Positions 56,027 to 64,000 of a stretch of 64,000 bases of DNA are shown here, piece by piece (position 1 is the first letter of the stretch; each line of letters starts with the position of its first letter). Where the stretch lies: NCBI GenBank assembly GCA_020809705.1, contig CP085835.1, forward strand, positions 2,108,001 through 2,172,000, written 5' to 3'. The DNA comes from Calonectria ilicicola (taxonomy: Eukaryota > Ascomycota > Sordariomycetes > Hypocreales > Nectriaceae). The translations under genes were made by a program, and so were the position numbers. The notes under the pieces are model-generated. The model was not told the DNA's origin and made no database searches. It saw nothing but the letters and a program-made list of their open reading frames with translations.

Positions 56027-57643
56027 TTATAAGTCGTCGTCCTCAGAGTCTATCATTGTCCAGAAGGGTTCTTGTTCCCCCTTTGGTTCCCGTGCAGAAC
56101 GCACTGATTCAGTTGACAACGGCCACGATTCGTATCCAAATTCCACATCATGGCTCGCAAAAATATTTTCTACAGCATCGTCGCTAAATTTGTGCTCTGC
56201 GTCCCAGAAAATGTGCTGAAGATGCGGAAGTCGTTTGCGTTCCTGAGCAAGGTATATCAGCCCAGTTTCTACATCCGCCATCGGAACTGCTTTATCTTGA
56301 ACAAGATGCAATGATGTAATTGCTGGAGGTAAGCACTCGAGTAAACCTTGTGCATGGTTGATGTATGGGTCTCTTTGGTAGACCAAGTTTGAGCTGAGAA
56401 ACAGGGTTTCAAGCGACGCAAATTGGCCAAGATTTAGCCTGATATCAGGAGGAGTGAACTCAAGCCGATTAAGCATTTGATGAATACTAGGTCCTGGAGC
56501 GCAGCACTGCAACCTCATGTCCAAATGCAATAATTTAAGCGTGTTACGGTGTTTCTCAAAGCAACCTGCCAGGTCGGATGGCAGCAGGGAAGGGGCAGTG
56601 TCAGACCCAAAGTCTACCACGCATGTAAATAATGGAGCCTCTTCACGTGCTTCGTACACAAATGTGTGAAGTCGTGTTGTGCAGTGGTCAAGGATAGCGC
56701 GGAGGTCAACCGCACCGAGTCGCGTTGCAGTTAGGTGAAGTGCTTTGAGGTTGGGAAAGCTGGGCAGGTTCTGTGGTGAGATAGTATTTCCGTTCAAGGT
56801 AAGTGACTCTAGGCCGACGGATATTTCTAGCACAGGTTTCAGAAGTATATCTCCGTGGTAATGTTTGAGAGGTAGCTGGGATACACCGAGAGACTGCAAA
56901 GCAGATGCAGAATCATAAATCCCAGGTCCGACCTGAACGGTAAATGACTCAAGGTTAGGCAGCAGGGCCAGCGCATGGTAGAATAGCTCGGCTCCGACTA
57001 AACGCGACACAGCGCAGTCCGGTCCGGCAAAGGCTCTTGTGAGCTTTCTCTGTTGGCTCTCTGTCAAATTGCCGTTGCCGTCTAGAAAGTCAGTCAAGAA
57101 GGGTGCGAAATAAGGAGGCCAGAAGAACATTTGGGTACGCCAACAGGTGTCTGCAACGCGCTGCCTCCACACCTTGGCAAGGTCATGGATGCCAAAAGCT
57201 GTGGCAGATTGTTGCAAGACCCTCCGCCCCTCCTTGACATCCATTCCCCTCGTCAATCCCGGGGGGACAGATATGGCCTTGACCCGGTGGGCTAGATCGC
57301 GACGACACGTAATGGTCCGAACCCAACTCAACAGGCGCCCCTCCCAGGAATAACCCTCGGGGTCAGGCAAATTGGCAAATCCGAGCATAAACTCATGGTA
57401 TAAGACTGGCTGAGCGATGTCTCGCAGCAGCTTAGAGGTGAGGCATAGTGAAAACAATGCATGGCGATTCAGCGAGTACCATCTTTCATGGTTACTTTGC
57501 TGTCCATGTCGCAGCCATCGCTGCTCGAGTGTCCCAATCCCAAGCACCTGCGGGTGATGTTGGCCCTGGCAGTGTAGGCAAAATACGCCCGCTATTTGCA
57601 ACAGCGTTTCTGCGGAAAGATCTGTCAGGCTTGTAGGAGCCAT
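56027..57643 (-). CDS. F-box/leucine-rich-repeat-like protein
   Basis: Single exon, 538 residues with the ATG at 57643; an earlier in-frame start would add a lysine run encoded by the poly-A/T tract at 57704-57720, so the later ATG is preferred. The N-terminus (LTDLSAETLLQIAGVF, then LFSLCLTSKLLRDIAQPVLYHEF) is the F-box pattern common in fungal LRR-type F-box proteins. The rest shows irregular leucine repeats (LPNLESFTV, LESLTLNGN, FPNLKALHLTAT, LKLLHLDMR, FASLETLFLSSN, ITSLHLV) of a degenerate LRR solenoid. It ends in an acidic tail (DSEDDDL). It likely recruits a substrate to an SCF ubiquitin ligase; target unknown. Confidence 0.82.
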   Translation of the reverse strand: MAPTSLTDLSAETLLQIAGVFCLHCQGQHHPQVLGIGTLEQRWLRHGQQSNHERWYSLNRHALFSLCLTSKLLRDIAQPVLYHEFMLGFANLPDPEGYSWEGRLLSWVRTITCRRDLAHRVKAISVPPGLTRGMDVKEGRRVLQQSATAFGIHDLAKVWRQRVADTCWRTQMFFWPPYFAPFLTDFLDGNGNLTESQQRKLTRAFAGPDCAVSRLVGAELFYHALALLPNLESFTVQVGPGIYDSASALQSLGVSQLPLKHYHGDILLKPVLEISVGLESLTLNGNTISPQNLPSFPNLKALHLTATRLGAVDLRAILDHCTTRLHTFVYEAREEAPLFTCVVDFGSDTAPSLLPSDLAGCFEKHRNTLKLLHLDMRLQCCAPGPSIHQMLNRLEFTPPDIRLNLGQFASLETLFLSSNLVYQRDPYINHAQGLLECLPPAITSLHLVQDKAVPMADVETGLIYLAQERKRLPHLQHIFWDAEHKFSDDAVENIFASHDVEFGYESWPLSTESVRSAREPKGEQEPFWTMIDSEDDDL

Positions 57644-58183
57644 CGCGTGAGCTCCAGATTGCGCGTTGTGGCGGTGGGGACCGAAGTCTTGTGATGGTTT
57701 TCCTTTTTTTTTTTTTTTTTCCTGCATCCATTTGCGCCACAACATCGCGTCGTGCACAGTGCTACTGCTCCCTGTTGCTCTTTTGGGACCTAACCTATTT
57801 CTAGCCTACGATTCGCTGCTTAATTGTATATTCAGCCTTGAAATGATCACCTTAAAATGTTCTCTCTGCTCTCAAAAATATATATTCATGCTTTCAAGCC
57901 TATTCTTCATCATCCACAGTTGCTTAACCAATTCGCCCTGATTCATTGATTCACTCACTCACTGTACAGCATGGTGATTAATCAGTTCCATTTTGGAAGC
58001 AATACAAACAGAGACGCGGTTTTGGTCATTATTCCCTTCATATCTCAGCGCGGAGTATTAAAAATTATGGCTATTGCCCGATAGATCTTCACCCCGTCAC
58101 GCCGATTGATTTAATAATGCATGGTTGGTTCAGTTATGCCTTTGGTCCCACTCCAAACGTCATGCGCCGTCCATGAAACCATC
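57644..58183. other. Promoter of the F-box/LRR gene and 3' spacer
   Basis: Both neighbours are on the minus strand. A 17-nt poly-T run is at 57704-57720. No gene seen. Confidence 0.5.
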
Positions 58184-58897
58184 CTACACTTCACCCTCTG
58201 CCTCTCCAGCTCTCTCTCCTCGGATGTCGCGTCTCTTCGGCCATGGCCACCACCCTTCCAAAAGCATGCCGTCGTATAAGGCATTGAAGTTTGCATTAGG
58301 AAAATTGCGGTTAAAATTGTACAGGATCTGTCCTTTGTCTTTTCCGGCAACCACAAAATGAGTGTGGTCGGGCGTCAGATTATCAATTTCAAAGCGCGCC
58401 AGCTCGCCAATTTCTCGAGCAAAAACATACAGGTTGCCGTTCCACTGTGGTAATTCTGCACAATCCATCAATTGATACCGGCGAACAAGAGTCCACCCAG
58501 CCGCTCGGAACTCAGGCGGGAGTCGGGCTTCATCCACCACAACATAGCCCCCTTTGTGAACCACGTTTTTTGCTGACCAGGAAAATCCTCCTCTCATAAG
58601 AGTTGGTAGATCCTTTACCAAGAGAACCAGTTCGGCGCGCCAGGTCAATGCAATGTCTGTCGCATAACTTGGAATCATGCTGGACGAAAGAGCGGTTGTG
58701 GGCTGGAACATGACACCTCGGATCCAAATACTTTCGTCCCAACCCTTGCGATCGGTGTTCGATGTCGTCGTAGAGGAAGCAGAGTCAGAATCAGAATCGG
58801 TGCATCGATCGGCGAAGGTAGGCTCGGTCGCCATGAATTTCGGCTTATTGGCGACGACGCGATGTGGCGATTGATGCTGTTGCTGTTGTGGTAGCAT
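58184..58897 (-). CDS. Unknown protein with polyQ start
   Basis: Single exon of 237 residues. It opens with a Gln-rich stretch (QQQQHQ) and a low-complexity Asp/Ser run (DSDSDSASSTTT), then a compact region with many Trp and hydrophobic strands (WIRGVMFQ, YVVVDEARLPPEF, WNGNLYVFAREIGEL, HFVVAGKD), suggesting a folded domain. No known motif, signal peptide or membrane segment. A TATAAGTA box lies about 140 bp upstream. Function unknown. Confidence 0.7.
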   Translation of the reverse strand: MLPQQQQHQSPHRVVANKPKFMATEPTFADRCTDSDSDSASSTTTSNTDRKGWDESIWIRGVMFQPTTALSSSMIPSYATDIALTWRAELVLLVKDLPTLMRGGFSWSAKNVVHKGGYVVVDEARLPPEFRAAGWTLVRRYQLMDCAELPQWNGNLYVFAREIGELARFEIDNLTPDHTHFVVAGKDKGQILYNFNRNFPNANFNALYDGMLLEGWWPWPKRRDIRGERAGEAEGEV

Positions 58898-59036
58898 TGT
58901 TTACTATTCGCGAAATGCCTTGTAACAAAATGTACTGTTGATGTGTTTTTCTTGCTTGCTCGTGTGCGAAGGATATGATCCGAGCAGAAATGTGAAATTT
59001 TCAGGTTTCTTTCTTAGAGGGAATAAAATCGCTCCC

Positions 59037-59044
59037 TACTTATA
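59037..59044 (-). promoter_or_regulatory. TATA box of the polyQ-start gene
   Basis: TATAAGTA on the minus strand, about 140 bp upstream of ATG 58897. Confidence 0.4.
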
Positions 59045-59580
59045 CTTTGTGATGCCCTACTACCTTTTGGGCTGTTGGACAAGGCCAAAGTGGTTGTAGG
59101 GCCAAGCATACGGAGATGCCCCTCAACCAGAAAATTCGACGACCAATAATTTAATTTAAGGAACTCTTAAGCTTTTTTTTTATTCGACTAGCTTACTTCT
59201 TATGACACCTGTGACCATTTTGGAATTTTTACTACCTAACCAGTTAACTTTTATAACATAGAGAGTTCTTGCACCCACATCAAATTTACACACGAAGGAA
59301 ACAGGAGGTAAAAATTACGTCCACTAAGCATTAATTTTAACGACCATGAAATAAATAAAGTCAGGTTTTGCCAGCCTCAAAAACGGGGTAAAACCTCCAT
59401 TTGTCTTGCTAATAAAAGACTGGACAGTTACCGCGAACCCTGATGGACAGGAACTCCTCTTGCATAAATGGCGGCTAGATGAGAGTTTTTTGTTCTCTTT
59501 TCTTTTCCGATAACCTTCGTCCTAGTCCAGTGTCCAGAGTCCCTCACTGCGGTCACACCATATAACAAGGACCACATACC

Positions 59581-59775
59581 ATGCGTCAAGAGGTAATAGC
59601 TCTAGTTCCTGTTCTCGCTTCGCTATTCCTTATGTACATTCTCCGTTATTCTAGAGCCCGTTTTTGTGACCTATATACCCATGGTTGCACTTGTCCGATG
59701 GTCGTTTCAGCTAGGTGCCCACCTCTGTGCAAAGGTGCCCTCAAATTGGCAGCTTGCGTAGCGCACGCAGCGTGA
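59581..59775 (+). CDS. Possible tiny cysteine-rich secreted peptide
   Basis: A 64-residue ORF starting with ATG and a hydrophobic N-terminus (VIALVPVLASLFLMYIL), followed by a basic and cysteine-rich part (seven Cys among about 35 residues, including CTCP and CPPLC). It could be a very small secreted or membrane peptide. Its length is near what chance alone produces, no intron or clear promoter supports it and no family is recognised. Confidence is low. Confidence 0.2.
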   Translation: MRQEVIALVPVLASLFLMYILRYSRARFCDLYTHGCTCPMVVSARCPPLCKGALKLAACVAHAA

Positions 59776-60182
59776 ATGCAAATTATCTTAGTATCAATAG
59801 CGAATTTATAACTTTAAATAATTCCAGGAAGTTTGTATACCATGAAAAACTACTGGTCGCACACTTTTACATAGTATAAATGAATGGTTTCTTTCTGTGC
59901 ACATGCATCTGGCTGCATGCGTGTGAGGACCCCTGCTGTGGATTCTCGTATGCAGAGAATCAGGAGGGAAAAATTAATCAAGGAAAAAATAGCGCTGAAA
60001 GATCTATTTTTATCGAGAGTTAAATGAAATATGATTTTATTCCCAATTTTCTTTGTAGCTATATTCTTTTTACTCATTGTGCTCAAACAGCCTGTTTGGC
60101 ATAGGCACGTCGCTCATACTGGGGCTTTAGCAGGGTTGCCGACAGGGCGCAGTCCCACTAGGCAAATAGGTCACAGCAGGTA

Positions 60183-60388
60183 CCGTATTTTCTCAATGGA
60201 TTCGAACTGTCCTATGGGTCTCGATACCCTTTTCGAGATCAATTGACTGCACCCAATGGGCTATTGATCTCTCTATTAGCCGTTTGATCGAGTTGCTAGC
60301 TGATTTTTGGCTGAGAAGAGGGCATTTCATTGGTCTGGCAGGAAGATCAAGACCCACGGGGCAGTCCGAATCCGTTGAGTTAATACGG
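60183..60388. repeat. Inverted repeat, 43-bp arms, about 120-bp loop
   Basis: The left arm (60183-60225) and the reverse complement of the right arm (60346-60388) match at 35 of 43 positions without gaps, beginning CCGTATT and ending in GGGTC(T)NGAT. Six of the eight differences are C/T or A/G transitions, a pattern expected from cytosine deamination or RIP after duplication. It may be a MITE-like or decayed mobile-element remnant, or a foldback from local duplication. No clear target-site duplication was found. Confidence 0.75.
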
Positions 60389-60916
60389 CAACACGCAGCA
60401 ACAACATTGCACTGCATTTTTAGCACCCGCGAGGCACGCTCATTTTTAAAAATGTGGATATTTCTCATCCTCCAACATACGTGTCCCGTCAATGTATACA
60501 TGGAGCACAGTAAGCTCAGAGCGCGAACTTCAAGCACACCAGACTCTTGTATGTTATGTTTGGTATGACATTGCATGCGCGGCCGATCCTAACGATGCCG
60601 AAGTCGCAGCATTGGATTCCAAATCCCCCAAGTCATACGACCCAGATCTTGTTGCCGATATGATTGTAGCTGCAGTTGGATTCGCTCAGCCATCATGTGG
60701 TCTTGCTTGAAGATTAACTCAATTGCCAAATGAAACCTCGTGGGAGGTGGAGGTTGAGGTGTCCTTCTGGGAGGAGTGCACAGAAAAAAAAGAAATCGCC
60801 ACTTGAGAAGCAAAAGATATAGAGGTTCAGGTACTATTTTGGCTAGTTGGAGTGTAATTCTTCGGATCATGGGTTCTGCAAATTATAAACTGAAGGTGTC
60901 TTGTGTGATTACGGCT
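60389..60916. other. 3' side of the DUF3176-type gene, no gene seen
   Basis: Short unsupported ORFs only. Confidence 0.45.
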
Positions 60917-63083
60917 CTAAATAGAATCATCAGAAACGACAAACTTATTTCCACGAATTCTGACTCGTAGTTCTTTTGCATTGTTTTCCAGGCGACGCAG
61001 AGACTGCAGTCCATTGCCCAATTTATCGCGGCAGTCACTATCGAGAGCGACAAGAGTGGCCAAGGAGGAGTCCTTTAGGTCGTTTAGCAGAGCTCCACAG
61101 TCTTCATCTGATTCTTCGGTCTGATCATTGCTTTTTTGGGCAAGAATCGTCAATAGCAGAAATCCCGTAGCAAATGCAAGCTCAGCCGCAAGAAATGTGA
61201 TCCATCCCCAAGTTATTTTAACATATGACTCTGTCTTCCAGGCTTGTCCAACAACTTCGAAGCCACTTTCTCTTTGGTCTTTTTGATATCCAGTGCGTAT
61301 GCTAATATTAATGTAAAACTTAGTCCCACTCTCTGGTTAAGATTCAATACAAGCAACAACTTGATGACTTACCCCGATGAGATAGAAACGGCGACATTTT
61401 CGAATATGTTCTTCAGTCCTATGTCGCGCTCCGTATGGTTTGCTATGTTTGGCGGCCGATATAAAACATCGACATACGCAGCCTTGATAAAATTGTCACC
61501 GGTGACGGCGACCTTTGCGAGCGGATCGGCTATCGCATAGCCCGAAAGACCGGTTTTCATCTCATTAGCGATGAGTTCCATTGAGCCATAATCAGCGCTG
61601 AAGATGCCATTTCCTACCGAAGATTTGTTGTTTTGCGCTGAGCTTTGAAGATCAATCACCTTGGCTCGCTCAGAATCTTTGAAGACGCAATCTAAGCTTA
61701 CATCCCATGCAAGCGAATCACACTCCATATCCAAGAAGGAATCGGACTTTTTATCAACGGGATTGGCTACAGAGCCGATCATGTTTGTCTTCTCAACCCC
61801 GAGAGATACCGATGTCTGATAAGATTGAACACAGGCGTGGTAGAGAACTTCCACGGCCTCAAACTGGAATCCATCGAGGGATTCGATAATCTCCGCCATG
61901 TTAGTTGCCTTGTTCAGGATCTCTAATCCGTTGTCCTTGAGCACAGGTGCGGAGTATATTGTTACCATCGAGGCAAGCCTTGTTTGTAATAAGCTCTCGT
62001 CATCTTGAAAGCCGAATGTGTGATTCCCGTTCAACATATCAATTATCACCCCAAGTCCTTTTTGTTGAACCAGATCGAAGCCTCCGGGCAAGGACGCGAT
62101 CCATGTTTTATTGCCTGGGGCTATGATTCCAGAGGTATTTACGTAAGGAATCTCCAACCGCTCTGGGTAATCAGTCTCATTGATCTGCAAGTGGGAGGTG
62201 ATATTTGCCATCTTTACACAAATACCGAGCGATTCGTACTGCTCAAAAGTGCAGTTCCCAGTCGAACAACTCGCCCCAACGGGAGAGATTGGTCTTCTGA
62301 ATAGGCTCGTGTCGTCCAGTGTAGCGAGAAGTATAGCTCGACGTGCGGTCGTGTCAGTCCTGTGGTACCCCATTCGGATCGTATCAATGGCCCAAATATT
62401 GGCCTCTCCCAGTACTTTGGTACTTCTCATGGGATAATTGATTGCTAGTTGCGTAAGTGGTGACGTGAGGGCGCTGGTGATTGTCAGGATAGCCCCCAGA
62501 AACATGAAATGGCTGAACCCAATTCTCTTTAGAAGAATTGCGGCGCCCCAGAATCCCCGACTCGCTTGATCCAGCGCATAGAAGTCATAGAGTGGTCGGT
62601 CTCGTTGAAACCAGCTCCAGGATGTTTGGCTGATGGCTTTGGAGACGGGTAGCATAAAAGCGGCCTTCGCAAGCGTTGTGAAGAATGCAAGGAACGAGTT
62701 GAGGGTAACTCTGAACGGCCAATCAGGCAAACTACGCTGGTCGAATTCGGATAGCACGACGACGATTGCTATGCGATGTCAATTTCACGTCTCAGTGGGG
62801 TAACTGAAATACCGGATTTCATACAAACGAATGCTCCAAAGCTGCATAAAATAGACGAAATTTCCAGTGCCCATATCTTCCATAGTGTCTTATGTTTATG
62901 TCGGTTCGGTGTCTGCATGGGTTCTTCTTTGTGACCAAGAGGGTGTGATGCTGTATTTCCCTCATCTTCAACACTCGGTGAGCTCAGTAAAGTCGCCTCA
63001 GAGTTTGAAAACTGTGAAGAATCTTCATCGGTCGCACGTCGAGGTTGCCAAATTCGGGGGAGTTCATTTTTTGATGCAGACAT
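60917..63083 (-). CDS. Multi-pass membrane protein, DUF3176-type
   Basis: Three exons (63083-62825, 62768-61373, 61301-60917) give 679 residues; introns are 56 and 71 nt. Hydrophobic segments lie near residues 73-95 (SSILCSFGAF, then SIVVVL across intron 1), about 105-125 (LNSFLAFFTTLAKAAFMLPV), about 155-175 (FMFLGAILTITSALTSPL) and in the last exon (WGWITFLAAELAFATGFLLL). Between the third and fourth lies a long extracellular-type loop with N-glycosylation sequons (NCT, NIT, NET, NTS, NKT, NHT) and paired cysteines. The motif FDQRSLPDWPFRVTLNSFLAF and the overall layout match the fungal-specific DUF3176 family. Cell-surface function unknown. The polar C-terminal tail (about 110 residues) faces the cytoplasm. 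Confidence 0.9.
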
Positions 63084-64000
63084 GATGGCCAATATGTAAT
63101 CGGGCCTTGCGAATAGATAATATCAAGAAAAGAGGTTTATATATTGTTATTGCAATATTTATATCGTAGAAATCCATGGTATTTCGAAAATATCGCGTGC
63201 GCAGAGAGGTCTTATAAAGTTATTTTTGGTACAGGCACACCGATGCAGTCAGCACTCATGAAACCAACCATTGTGGCAATCTGTTTGGCAGGTCAGCACT
63301 ATACACGGAATTTAAATGGCGCAAGCGCCAAATGGGCCAATCTAATAACTTGAGTAACATTCAGTGAGGCGTTGCATTTCTTGGCATGAATGCATATCAG
63401 CTCCCCAGGTGGCGATCGAGAGACCGGCCAATCAGGAAACACATAATCAACGTCATGCTTCTTATCTAACCAGAATGATGACAGAAGGCCTCAATCTGTG
63501 CGACCCTCCGGAGATCTGCGACATTCCGCCACCGCTCTAAATGGCCTGTTTGTTTTGCCAAGTGCGGCTGATGTGAAGTTGCACAGCTCAGCAAAAGCAT
63601 ACGAGAGTACACAGCACAATTGCACCGATAAATCCATTACTTTGATTTGATGTCGTTATCAGCCGCGGCTTACATGTTGTTCAACGCCAGAAGGCAACAA
63701 AGAGGTACAAAGCTCGAAATAATCCAATCAATGCGATTAATGCTTGTTTACTTCAACATTCCTCGGTCCTTTTTGACGACTTGTGTCAGTTTAACCACCT
63801 GTCGACTTTTCTGATTGACCTGAACTTGCAAGAGGCGAACACTGGGCGACCAGCATCACAACCAGAACCTAGAATCAGGGGCAAGCGGGGCTAAGAGTCT
63901 CATGGTCTTGCAATATTTTTCAACGCATTGATAGCAAAAGACACAGTCCATGGTAAGGTATCTCTCAGAGCCTCATCATGAAGATCGGAAAGTCATCTGA
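63084..64000. other. Promoter region and right edge, no gene seen
   Basis: Upstream of the DUF3176-type gene (minus). No supported ORF to the end of the window. Confidence 0.5.

Larger units (their letters stand above)
58898..60182. other. Intergenic, one possible small ORF
   Basis: Mostly AT-rich and empty of clear genes. The only ORF with some interest is described separately at 59581-59775. Confidence 0.45.

Noticed and set aside
57644..57757. Upstream extension of the F-box/LRR-like protein with a Lys run
   Set aside because: Encoded by a 17-nt homopolymer tract and starts at a non-ATG codon or distant ATG; more likely 5' UTR.

Overview
This window looks like nuclear DNA of a filamentous ascomycete (Pezizomycotina, most likely a Sordariomycete). 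The evidence is genes cut by many short introns (about 42-88 nt, GTAAGT/GTATGT-type donors, CTGAC/GCTAAC-like branch sites), gene-by-gene promoters with no operons, and a typical filamentous-fungal gene set: a HET-domain protein, a HeLo-NACHT-ankyrin receptor, a secreted tyrosinase, a DUF3176-type membrane protein, F-box proteins and small secreted proteins. I built the exon structures by hand from splice signals and reading phase. Every multi-exon model below closes in frame, but none has transcript support.

Layout. 0-2.7 kb: the first 18 codons of a secreted protein running off the left edge, then a MYND zinc-finger protein. 4.3-14 kb: a block with a short-chain dehydrogenase, a divergent Hsp70-like ATPase and, divergent from it, a coiled-coil protein. 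The block is flanked by broken copies of one unrecognised gene family: two degraded fragments on the + strand at 4.3-5.5 kb and a longer copy with one in-frame stop on the - strand at 12.6-14.0 kb. 14.5-27.6 kb: a 16/32-bp minisatellite, a cysteine-rich small secreted protein, an unknown Ser/Pro-rich protein, a UPF1-like superfamily-1 helicase, a secreted SGNH/GDSL esterase and a single-pass membrane protein.

29-47 kb is the accessory-looking core. It holds a HET-domain protein, two small proteins (one secreted, proline- and cysteine-rich), a secreted tyrosinase, an F-box/zinc-ribbon-like protein, and a 1,677-residue NLR-like protein with an N-terminal HeLo-like cell-death domain, a NACHT NTPase, about 26 ankyrin repeats and a C-terminal ZZ-like zinc finger. 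These genes are separated by long AT-rich stretches without genes. HET and HeLo-NACHT-repeat proteins are the known building blocks of fungal non-self recognition and programmed cell death, so this part may act in allorecognition or immunity.

49-56 kb: three co-oriented genes, an FAD monooxygenase, an alpha/beta hydrolase and an intronless secreted beta-propeller. They could form a small catabolic or secondary-metabolic group. 56-63 kb: an F-box/LRR-like protein, an unknown small protein, a 43-bp-arm inverted repeat, and a DUF3176-type multi-pass membrane protein. No rRNA, tRNA, CRISPR array or intact transposon was recognised.
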